Below, piece by piece: positions 54,809-64,000 of a stretch of 64,000 nt of DNA. The notes beneath the pieces are model-generated. The model worked only from the letters and a program-made list of their open reading frames with translations. It had not been told where the DNA came from and did not search any database. The stretch is taken from contig NC_035172.2 of the NCBI RefSeq assembly GCF_001659605.2, positions 29,067,342-29,131,341 on the forward strand, written 5' to 3'. Each line of letters starts with the position of its first letter. Positions within the stretch are counted from its first letter, which is position 1. The position numbers and the translations under genes are program-made. This DNA is from Manihot esculenta (lineage: Eukaryota; Streptophyta; Magnoliopsida; Malpighiales; Euphorbiaceae).

Positions 54809-57104
54809 TGTAATACCCGGCTAGACTCCGGTATCGGAATTCCTACCGTCCGGTGGAATCTCGGATGTCGGAGACCTCTAGAAGGGTAGAATCATGTTTT
54901 ATAAAATGTTTTCATGTATTATAATGTTTTAAAGTATGAAACTAAAGGAGTTTTTGCATGAAAAGTCTTTGGAGGAAAATCCAGGTTCGGCCGCCGAAAG
55001 TCAAGTTCGGCCGCCGAACGTGCATGCGTTTTGGAGGCACGTTAAGCCCCCGAAAGCATGAGTGAGGAAAGTGCAGGTTCGGCCGCCGAACCTCATGTTC
55101 GGCCGCCGAACATTTGCATGGATGCGGAGGCACATTCGGCCCCCGAACGTGGCCTGGCCAGCCACTATAAAAGGGTCCCTTAGCCGAAAATGGGCGAGCT
55201 TTTTCTCCCCATTTCGGCCAAGGTGAGCATCTCCGCCATCTTTGCTCAATCTTGAGATTTTCCTTCATTTTTCCATGATTTTTACAAGTTTATAACTTTG
55301 GTTTTGAAGATCTTTGAGCTTAGAACGAGTTTTGGAGCTTGGAGACCAAAAGTTGGAACTTATCCCATCTCCAAGTTTAGATCTCCTCAACCCTCTCGAT
55401 CTTCAAGAGGTAGGAGCCGATCTTAAACTCCTCAAGTGTTTTAAGTAAGTTTTAAGTGATTTTATGGGGTAGAATGGCATGTATAGGGTTGTATGAGTTT
55501 TTAAGCAAATGTTAGGTTTTATGTGATTCTTGAGCAATGTGGCATGTTTGAGTATGCTTGAAGTGTTGTAGTTGGGGTATATGTATGTTTGAGGCCCCTA
55601 GGAACTTGTATGCATGCTGTGGTTGAAAAATATGCATGTTTGGAAGGTTTGGAGGCGAAATGTGCAAGAGGGAGCCAAGTTTCTGCCCTTCGGCAGAAAC
55701 CAGGTTCGGCAGCCGAAGGTACTTTCGGCCGCCGAACATGGCTAGGGAGGCAGGCCTTTCGGCTGCCGAAGTTGCCCCCGAAAAGAGACTTTCGTCTCTG
55801 TCTGGCACTTTCGGCCGCCGAAGGTGCCGCCGAACCTAGCTGAGTTTCGTCTCTGTCCAGGACTTTCGGCCGCCGAAGGTGCCGCCGAAAGTGCCCTGTT
55901 CAGCCATTTCATGCATATTTTCTGTGATGTTTGCATGATGTTTTAGGGGGTTTTTGGGGGATATATTAGAGTCATGTTTATGTATGTTTGGTCCCTTATT
56001 GGAGTCCACCTGTGTAGGAACGGACCCGAGGAACCGAGGTACTTAGCAGTGTCAACTGCTTCAGAGATAGTCCAGAGCTAGTCTAGAGGTGAGTGGAACT
56101 AAACCTAATGTTTTAAACTAAGAAATTAAATGTTTTTAGAGCATGATCCATGCATCATAAATGCCATGATATATGTATTAGGTTGTTTTGCATTAGAACT
56201 CACGAATATGACGCATTGCATAATATGTTGTTGATGTGGATGGATGTTGGATGATCCTTAGCCCTCAGTATGAGATGAGATAATATGATATGATATGCCA
56301 TGGTATGATATGAGACAGTAAGACCAGGTCGCCCCTGGTACTATGTTATGTAAGCGAACACTAGGTGAGGCCTAATCGCCCCTGGTGTAGTTGGACTTGT
56401 TATGATATGAGTTATGTAAGCGAATACTAGGTGTGGCCTCATCGCCCCTGGTATAGTTGGACGTACTACAGTACGTAGAGGGCTATAGGTGACAAATTCA
56501 TCCTTGATGTGATATGTTTGTGTTGTGATGCATTCCATGAAAGCATGTGATATAATGAACTGTTTTCTTTATGGTTTCCGCTCACTGGGCTTTTTAGCTC
56601 ACCCCTCTCCCCTAACCCCCAGGTTTGCAGGTACGGGATAGATAGAGAAGGCAAGAAGAGAAAAAGTCATATGTATGTAATAGTTAGTTTGTGGACATGA
56701 CAAATGTAAAATGATGAAATGTAAAAATATTCAGTATGTTATGTAATGAGGTTATTGAGGATAGAGTTGTGCTTGACCACAGTATATTGTTAATCCCTTT
56801 TGTATGTACATGATCTTATGTTATGATGTTTATGTAAACTAACTCAACACAGATTGTTTTGCCTTTGAGGCATGATGAGATCCCACAGAGGGACTATGTT
56901 ATGTATATGTACAGAGTACGCACAGGTTGAGTTAGTTGATGACAGTATGTATGGAGAAAAGTTTTATCTTTTCATGTTTATGGTTGATCATGTATGGGAT
57001 TAAACATGTTTACAGGATGTATGTTAGGCTTGCTACGGGTCCCGGCGGCCTTAAGCCGATCTGGATCCTAGCGCCGGTAGCGGTCCGATTTTCGGGTCGT
57101 TACA
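54809..57104 (+). repeat. Tekay-type solo LTR E
   Basis: 2296 bp, TGTAATACCCGGCTAGACTC to GGGTCGTTACA, with an exact target duplication AGCTT (54804-54808 and 57105-57109). It splits the antisense gene of element F a few bases inside an exon. TATA at about 55164; palindromes at 54984-55145 and 55705-55890; array of a CTAGGTGWGGCCTMATCGCC-type unit at about 56317-56460. Close to the element B LTR in the 5' half. Confidence 0.95.
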
Positions 57105-57114
57105 AGCTTAGAAT

Positions 57115-57204
57115 CTACAGAAAACAAAAATAGTCAAACAAGTTAGAAGTATACACAATAAAAGACAGAAATAAGGGAAGACAAGACGTCGACAACACAA
57201 ATAC
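57115..57204 (-). other. First intron of the element F antisense gene
   Basis: Donor GACGCGG|GTATTTGTG and acceptor TTTTCTGTAG|ATTCTAAG on the - strand, 90 bp, T-rich before the acceptor. Splicing gives QDYKDADSKLPTDK in one frame. A solo LTR now lies 5 bases into the next exon. Confidence 0.72.
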
Positions 57205-58069
57205 CCGCGTCCTTGTAGTCCTGAAGACTGGACACAAAAATACACTTCTCAACATCATACTTCCGCTTAACAGAAGTCAGTCTGAGAAGGCCGATCTGCT
57301 CGGAGAGGGTCAGCTGAGGAAGGTCATTACAGCTCAGGGGCACATCCCTCTAGGGAAGATCCACCTGCCAGGACAGCCCAAGACGGGGCTCTACCACGGC
57401 GAACCCCTCTGCCCAGCCTTTGATAGAATTCTTGTGTCCCGAGAAGATAGACAATCCTCCTCAGGGGGCAAAGTAGTAAAAGCACTGGCTAGCTTAGACC
57501 AGGCAGAAAAAGGTGGAAAATAGACGAGATGTAGGAGTGAAACCCCAACTCAGGCTAACAGACTTGAAAGAGCACATGAAGAAAATCGAGTTGGGGGCAA
57601 GCATACAAGGAGTTATTCTAAAATACCGGAAGACCTCGATAAAAAATGGAGAGAAAGGAAAGGTTAAACCAAACTCACGCTGTTTGACAAAGAAGACTAG
57701 GCTGCGGTCCCTCTAAGGATCGATAAGACCAGAGGGAGGAGGGTCGGGAAGAACGATCATCTCATTGCGATAAGGAGCCCTAATCCAAAACAGAGGAGTA
57801 TCTAAGTACTCCCGAGAAAAGAGGGTCGCAAGAGAAGAAGGGGTGACATTAGACTCTAGGTTCAATACATCAGGAAGTTTAGGACCTTCTATTGCAGAAC
57901 AGAAGACGTACTTTGGAGATGATTTCGCAGGAAAACGGGAGAAATGAAGCACACGGAAAGCAAATGGAGACAAAGAGTTCTGTAAAGATTTGGGGGTTTT
58001 TGAATTTTGAAAACAATAAGGCAAGGAAGAGACGTTTTGATGGGAACCGTCCTTGAGCCGCGCGGTCAT
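57205..58069 (-). pseudogene. Element F antisense gene, 5' exon
   Basis: Starts MTARLKDGSHQNVSSLPYCF at 58069, about 70 bp inside the presumed 3' LTR boundary. It has SREYLDTPLFWIRAPYRNEM and, further on, MPLSCNDLPQLTLSEQIGLL and KCIFVSSLQDYKDA at the splice donor. Frame breaks lie between 57713 and 57343. An antisense ORF beyond pol with this general make-up is a known feature of Tat-lineage elements; I cannot name its biochemical role. Confidence 0.65.
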
Positions 58070-58135
58070 GATGAGTTTTAGGGATTTACCCCCTCATCAC
58101 TCATACAATAACTGCTGAGGAGGTAAATGGGCAAT

Positions 58136-58650
58136 TGATGATCACTGGACTTCACCACCCCAGGATGAGGCCGAGCCTAAGAAGGCAGTACTGGCCCAAA
58201 GCCCATGAAGCTTCTCCGACAGACCAGTCCAACACCTTCAGCCCTGATCCAGACACGCGGAGCAGACCGGGTCACTCACAAGTCCAGGTCTAGTAGGAAG
58301 AAGCTCAGCTCGGTGACGTGACATGAGGAAAAACAGCAGGCACAGTCACTTCGCAGCCTTGTCCGCACGGGCGCCAGGAGGAATTAAATGGCCGTCTGGC
58401 ATGGAAAGGGCGTCTGACGCTTTTGTACGTACGGATTTATGTGACAGAGGCAGGTGGCACTGTACCAAAGAGGCCGTTAGACGTCACTAGCAAACAAAAG
58501 GGAAGGAATAAAAATGAGAGGAACACCCTCCTCTCCAACCAAGTTTAAATAACTACTATAAACCTTATTCTCTGGATCTCAGAATATCATCGAGTAACTC
58601 ATAAATAGTTTGATTTATTTGCACCTCTAATTTTATTATTGAGGTTTTAG
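58136..58650 (+). repeat. Probable 3' LTR of element F
   Basis: A purine-rich tract (ctgctgaggaggtaaatggg) precedes TGATGATCACTGG at 58136, a plausible LTR start. A TATA-like ctataaacc lies at about 58556, placed as a core promoter near the LTR end. The end is not determined because the 5' LTR is missing, so 58650 is approximate. Confidence 0.45.
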
Positions 58651-60829
58651 TTTTGATGGGAGAAGAGGAGATCGAAAACACGACTCGTATAAGTGTAAAA
58701 GATGTGAGAAAATTAGAATGGCTAGGGTTTTTAGACTATGTAAGTTGTGAATATAAATATATATATATATATATCTTAGTTTTAATGGCTAAAATATTTT
58801 GAAATGAACGGCGTTGCAGTCTTAAGTTAGAAAAGAAAATTACGAAAATTGTATGTAGAGGCTTCAATAGACATCCATTTACACCTTGTTTGATTTAATT
58901 TTTTTTTTAATTATGTGAAATTTAATTAAATTTCATTATTTTTTGTTTGTTTGAGTTGAATAGACATTAGAATTAATTTCGTGAAATTAATTATAATTAA
59001 AACCAATTTCTTTAAATTTTGATAAAATTTAAAATAAATTCTATAAAATAATATTTTGTTTACTAAAATACTCATATCAACATATTTTCTATTAGTTATC
59101 ATTTATTACACTTGTTAACTAAATAAATAACTAAATGTTAATAAATAATTAAAAAATATTATTTTAGTAAATAATATTAAATAAAGTCATAACTGTTACT
59201 TCCATCTTAAACAATAAGCCACCCAACCTTAATCTTTAATTGATTGAATGAATTCAGAAAAAAAATAATAATAATAAAGAGGAAAAAAACTGTAGGTGCG
59301 AGAGGCTATGGAAACTATTAGACAATTAGCTGTTCTTACCTTGCCAATCGTGTCTAAAATTAAATGCTTAATCAATTTTAATATAATATAATATTATGAT
59401 AATTTAAAATATTAATATTTTAATATTTTAATTAATATAAAAATTTAAAAAATATATAGATATAATAAATACTTTTTAAATTATAAAAATAATATTCAAA
59501 ATATTTTTATTATAAAAAATAATATTTTATTAAATTAAGGCTTATTTAGCCCTTAAGCAACGATATATAGACTTAATTGACTTAATTATTTTAAATTAAA
59601 TTTATTTAATTTTTGAATAAAATATAAAGGCTTAATTAGATTTATATCCAAATTATTATTATTATAATAAATTATGATTATTATACCACACCAAACTATA
59701 AAATTCATTTGAAATGAAGTATCGTTAAAATTTAATTAATATTCATTTATATTATGGGTATTTTTATAATTATATAATCTATTTATATTCTCATTAAAAG
59801 TTAATAAATACACCTATTTTTATTATAATAAATTCATAAATTAATAAAAAAATCCTAATTAAAATAATATTTAAATTTAAAAATAGATATAAAAATAAAA
59901 AAAAATATTATTTTTATTTATGATTAAACCTCCAACACCATATGACACCTTTATTTAGGATTTTTATTTGTCAATTTAAAATTTTTTAATTCTGAACTGG
60001 TTGTATGTATTAATTTTTAATAAAAATATAAAAGGAAGGTACAATTATAAAAAAAAAATTATATTTTTATTAAAAATAATAATGGACTTCAAATTATTAG
60101 CAAACCGATCGACCCAATAGAAAAATTTGTGAAAATGGGTAGTCGGTTTGAACCAATTATCAAATGAAAAAGTTTTCAAGTTTAATGTTATTGAAATTTT
60201 CATTTCTTGCCAAATTTTATTATCTATCAAATTTCATTCATTCTCTGATTAGATCCATAAGTTCTTTATTATTTTAATTTAAATAATTTGTGAACAACTG
60301 AATATATAATGAATATTAAAATATTATATATTAAAAAATAAAAATAATGACAAAATTAATTCTCCTCATTACTATATTTAAATGAGAATAAAAAATATTA
60401 AATTTAGGCAAAAAATATCTTTTGCCCCAATTTTTTTTAAATTTCCATTTTACTCCTCTAACTTTAAATTGTTCCCTTTTTCCCCCCTTTACCTTTTTAA
60501 AAATAATATTTAATAGTCCCTAAATATACAGTAGATTGCGTGTATGGCTATTACTTGAAGCAGAGTGTGAATATATTTAATTGATGATATGAAATAAAAA
60601 ATAAAATAAATATATAATGATCAATGCAGAATTCCTAATTCTCTCTCTTTAGTTGGTTCTTACAAATATTTAGGATTTGAAATTCACAAAAGGGGTAGAA
60701 AAAAGAAAGACTCCAAATAATCTTTTGAAAACGAGAATTTCTTTGACATATTCTTATGTCTCTAATTGATTTTGCAGTTTCAATATTTGAAGAAGACTCC
60801 AAACTTTTTTGTTTGTAACAGTCAAAAGA
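58651..60829. other. AT-rich non-coding DNA
   Basis: About 80% A+T by eye. A (TA)n microsatellite at about 58759-58776, poly-A/T runs and an (AAT)n-like run near 59265. There are no ORFs above 61 codons with protein-like composition and no recognisable element ends. It probably marks the edge of the retrotransposon block. Confidence 0.6.
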
Positions 60830-61279
60830 ATGGGAGATAGTGTTGCTAAATTTGCAATTTCAGTTTGTCATTGTGGAGAAACATCTGCACTCAACCATTC
60901 ATGGACGAATCTTAATTCAGGAAGGCTTTTTTGCTGTAGAAAATATGGGTTGAGTGAAATATATTAAATATGTGAAATCTTTTTAATATTTGTTATTTTT
61001 CTTTTGAAAAATAATATTATTAACAGAGATTTTAATTTGAAATATATTCTACAGAATGGAGGAGACTGTGGATTTTTCATGTGATTGGACCCTCCTATGT
61101 CTAACCATGCAAAACAAATTATTGTTGGATTGCTATCAAAAGTTAGGTTGTATGAAGCTGAAATGAAGAGGGCAAAGAAAAAAGAAGCTCAGTGGATGTT
61201 TATGTGTAATTGTTGTAATTGTATGTGTTATTCAGCTATAATATTGTATTTAGGAATGAATGAAACCGAAGAACATTAG
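60830..61279 (+). pseudogene. GRF-type zinc-finger protein gene, broken by a stop
   Basis: Exon 1 from ATG 60830: MGDSVAKFAISVCHCGETSA then LNHSWTNLNSGRLFCCRKYG, the first half of a GRF zinc finger (C.C...SWT..N.GR.F..C). After an AT-rich intron-like gap, NGGDCGFFM, a TGA at 61082-61084 where the family has tryptophan (GFF.W.DPP), then LDPPMSNHAKQIIVGLLSKV, a basic EAEMKRAKKKEAQ stretch and a hydrophobic C-terminal segment (YSAIILYLG). This layout of finger, short helix and C-terminal hydrophobic segment is that of many small plant GRF proteins. Splice sites are not clean: donor tatgg|gttgag with acceptor ttaacag|agattt stays in phase but adds residues. The stop (TGG to TGA) makes it probably a pseudogene. 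Confidence 0.65.
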
Positions 61280-62204
61280 TGTTGAGAGACAATTTCTGGT
61301 TTGCTAGCTAGTTAGATTCTAGTTTCTGAAGAACATTAGTTGCTGAGAACATTGTTGGCTAGTTGATGAGAGATAGTTTCTGTTTTGCTAAAGTAAAAAA
61401 CCAACATTTGCTTCTAAGAGATTGTTGTAATTTTGTGTGTGTTATTCAATTGAAACTATTGATTTTGTTTGTAATGGATAAAACTGTTGATTTTACTTGT
61501 AATGGATGAAATTGATTTTGCTTGTAATGGATGAAATTATTGCAATTTTGTATTTTATTCAATTACTTTTATTGTTAGTTTTACTTGTAAAATCCCCAAA
61601 TCTATTAATGTAATATAAATTACATTCACACTTGAAGCTGTTGAAGATTTTGCACTTAAATTACATTTTATTTTCTTAGTTCCTGATGTAACGTAAAGGG
61701 AGATTGTTGATCTATTTTGAGTATGCAAAATGATCAAAATTATTTGGTCCTTCATTAAATGATTATTTGGAAGTAATTTTTTTTATTTGAAATTATTGTT
61801 TGATAGGGTTTGAGTAAGAAAGAATTAATCACGATTAAATAAGAAATAAATAATCTAAGTTGCAAAATAAGAGCGAGAGCACTACCTAATAAATATGAAT
61901 TTTCATTAACACAAAAACAAAGTTTCTCAGTACTCCATTACATTAATAAAGTATTAAAAAATATACATCTAAACAAAGTTTTACTGCATTAACATATAAC
62001 ACTAATAAAATTTAATTAATATTATAAATTTAACACTTTTAAATTTCGCACATGTCTACTCTCTAATTATTGGCCAGCATAACTCTAGAAAAATATACTA
62101 GATAAAAGTTATTATAACTAAAAATAAAAATAATTTAATTATTATTACCATATTCAAGTTCTTTAAATAATTTCACACTATCCATGGCTTCTAGAAGATT
62201 TATC
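61280..62204. other. AT-rich DNA downstream of the GRF pseudogene
   Basis: Contains an imperfect 60-bp duplication (gaagaacattagt at 61267 and 61327) and three copies of a TTGATTTTGCTTGTAATGGA unit at 61459-61536. No coding sequence seen. Confidence 0.5.
61459..61536 (+). repeat. Three-copy 25-28 bp tandem repeat
   Basis: Copies start at 61459, 61487 and 61512, each TTGATTTTRYTTGTAATGGA followed by TRAAA. Confidence 0.8.
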
Positions 62205-62850
62205 GGAATCGATGTAGACTTTAACTAATTTCAGAAACATACCGAAGCTTCTACCATCAAAGGTAATAAAGAATTTCTGAATGAATCCAAAATATGACCA
62301 CTTGTACTAAATGCAGAAACTCTGAGAGAGTACCGAATACTTGAAAACATTAATATTTTATCATCCCAAAACATAAAACTTACTTTCAACCTTTTCATAA
62401 GTTTCTGACAAATACTTTGTTACTTTTTATTTACTCTCTAATCTTTGTATCCTCTTTCTATGTTTTGAATATTTAAATTGAAAAGTTAAAATGTATGCCA
62501 ACTTCATATTATCAAAATTCATATCATCATACATAAATTATATGAAGTTTTGACATTGCTTGAACGACATAATAAATAATGATTATAAAATCTAATTAAA
62601 GTTGATTCTACTTTATCCCCTATCTCCTTAGCTTTCTCGTTTTCATAAATTTCATTACAATAATATCTCACATATGCAAATTTGAACAAGAATCTAAAAC
62701 AACAACCATAAATAATAAGTAATTAAGATTGTCTGCATTTTCCTAATATTTATCAAGTTTTTTCTTCATTTGAATGGCCAATGATTTCAAAAGTATATCT
62801 CCATTCGCCTCCAATGTGTTTAACCTATCACTTAAAGTCATAAGCTCCTA
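62205..62850 (-). pseudogene. hAT-superfamily transposase remnant
   Basis: On the - strand, N to C: a fragment with KSLAIQMKKKLDKY, a stop where tryptophan is usual, then NLNYLLFMVVVLDS (about 62770-62650), matching the conserved KY.KYW....N.LLF.A.VLDPR segment of plant hAT transposases. Further on, after many stops, is LRVSAFSTSGHILDSFRNSL (62326-62250), which matches the C-terminal dimerisation domain (FSTGGRVLD.FR.SL.P..VEAL). The catalytic region is not recognisable. The name hAT rests on these two separated matches in the correct order; all reading frames are broken. Confidence 0.65.
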
Positions 62851-64000
62851 AAAAAATATATTAAGATGACATACAAAGAACTTGAAAACTATAATATCAG
62901 AATATAAAAAAGCCTTAGAAACTTGACAAATACTCTAATAATATTTCATTCTTCTTTTCTAAAAGGGTTAATAATTCTGACTCCATTAAAATAAGAAAAG
63001 TTTTTTCAGCCTTCAACTTCTGACTTATCAAAAAGTCTTTTCAAAATTTTTAGCAACTTCAAGAGTCTTAAAAAGTAGAATTCCACCGGTTTCAACATCA
63101 AGACAAGACAAAGAAGACACCTGGTTTTTATTTTTTTAAAAAAATCCAATCAATTAATTAAATTAAAATTGCAGTTACCATGAAAAGAAAACAATCATTA
63201 TGATTTAAAAATCCAATTCTATTGCATAGTAACCTTGAAGAGAGTCCATGATAGCACAGGCTAACCAATTGAAATTGCAATTAAAATTAAAAATGAACAA
63301 TTAATTCAATCATTACACATAAAAAATTTCTAAAGCAATTAAACAAAATCCACAAAGGAAAAGAGTAGAAAATGAAGAAAAAAGATTTTGATATCAACAA
63401 TTATACCTTGAAGTCTCTGGAGGTTTGTGTTAGCTTGAATTCACCGGAAATTTGAAGTCGATGAAGAGAAGATGGATTAATAATCTAAATCAATAATTGA
63501 TTTGAAGAGATTTGAAGTCAACGTGAAGAGAATAGAATATTAGTTCATGGAGCATCGGATTGTAATGGTTTCTTTCAAAACCAATAAAAAAACTTCTGAT
63601 ATTCAAATAAAATATCTCAACCCGAATGGTATTGTAATTTACACAGATTTATTGGTTTGGGTTGATTGGATTTAATGATTTTATCCAACCCGTGAACACT
63701 CCTACTCATTGTAGTCTCATTACACACTTTAATTAATGGAAAAAAAATGCTAATTATTCTTTATAATTTATTGAAATTAACTAGTTAATCCGTTTATTTT
63801 TACAATACACTAAATAGTTTATATATTTTCAGATAGTTAACTATTTAGTCCCTTGAATTAATTATAGAAACTAAATAATTATTAAATAACCACTTATTCA
63901 CAAATATCATATGAGGTGAAGGCTTTCATTTTACCTATCTCATAGAAAATCTTTTTTAGTGTATTCAACCATATTCTCCTCTAGGGGTGTTTTAGTGATA
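62851..64000. other. AT-rich DNA, possibly the 5' part of the hAT element
   Basis: No ORF of note. A G/C-containing patch at 63640-63712 (gggttgattgg ... ccaacccgtgaacactcc) resembles, on the - strand, a hAT terminal sequence of the GTGTTCACGGGTTGG type and would be the outer end of the remnant at 62205-62850. No partner end was found. Confidence 0.35.

Larger units (their letters stand above)
24416..58650 (+). mobile_element. Element F: old Tat-lineage Ty3-gypsy retrotransposon, split by nested insertions
   Basis: Gag to RNase H lie at 24416-28552; integrase resumes at 49476 after a 20.9-kb family A insertion with target duplication ACAAC. Beyond integrase are a minisatellite, an antisense spliced gene (interrupted by solo LTR E) and a probable 3' LTR. 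The capsid motifs, a second RNase H domain and the antisense ORF downstream of pol all point to the Tat lineage. No 5' LTR or primer site remains; the left end was cut at 24415. Stops and shifts occur throughout, so it is an old dead copy. Confidence 0.85.

Noticed and set aside
57513..57716. Plus-strand ORF starting MENRRDVGV
   Set aside because: Opposite the 5' exon region of the antisense gene; no homology recognised and low support.
60045..60230. Short - strand ORF in AT-rich DNA
   Set aside because: Low-complexity lysine/asparagine/phenylalanine composition expected by chance in AT-rich sequence.

Overview
The window reads as plant nuclear heterochromatin, almost certainly from a dicot. 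The evidence is long terminal repeats (LTRs) primed by plant-type tRNAs, Ty3/gypsy polyproteins of the Tekay/Del, Tat and Athila lineages, a plant-type GRF zinc-finger gene remnant and a hAT transposase remnant in AT-rich flanking DNA. A euphorb such as cassava or rubber tree would fit, but that is only a guess. I see no intact cellular gene, no rRNA or tRNA gene and no CRISPR array.

Layout. 1-3495: 3' part of a non-autonomous Athila-related element (family A, + strand). 3496-7222: mosaic of truncated, mostly Tekay-type LTR pieces on the - strand. 6893-24415: a decayed Tekay element (G, - strand) whose gag is split by a young, nearly intact Tekay element (B, + strand, 12133-21892, 5-bp target duplication CTTTT). 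24416 to about 58650: an old Tat-lineage element (F, + strand) with gag, protease, reverse transcriptase, two RNase H regions, a decayed integrase, a minisatellite and a spliced antisense gene.

F has been opened between RNase H and integrase by a 20.9-kb insertion (28553-49470, target duplication ACAAC). That insertion is a family-A tandem of the form LTR-internal-LTR-internal-LTR on the - strand. Its second internal region was in turn hit by a Tekay solo LTR (35145-37351), a deleted Tekay element C (37926-44575, TTGTT) and another solo LTR D (44847-47404, CTCCC). A further solo LTR E (54809-57104, AGCTT) sits inside F's antisense gene. 58650-64000 is AT-rich DNA with a GRF zinc-finger pseudogene and a hAT transposase fossil.

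How the parts relate. B, C, G and the solo LTRs share one LTR architecture: TGTAATACCC...TTACA ends, two clusters of TTCGGCCGCCGAA-type palindromes around a TATA box, intron-like splice signals, and a short repeat array whose unit differs between subfamilies. Five exact target duplications (CTTTT, ACAAC, TTGTT, CTCCC, AGCTT) give a relative history: F first, then the A tandem and E into F, then C, D and the 35145 solo LTR into the A tandem; independently G, then B into G. The most unusual items are the three-LTR tandem with one target duplication, the antisense spliced coiled-coil gene of F, element C's LTR that has absorbed an old LTR end plus a primer-site-like sequence, and the repeated creation of different tandem arrays at the same LTR position.
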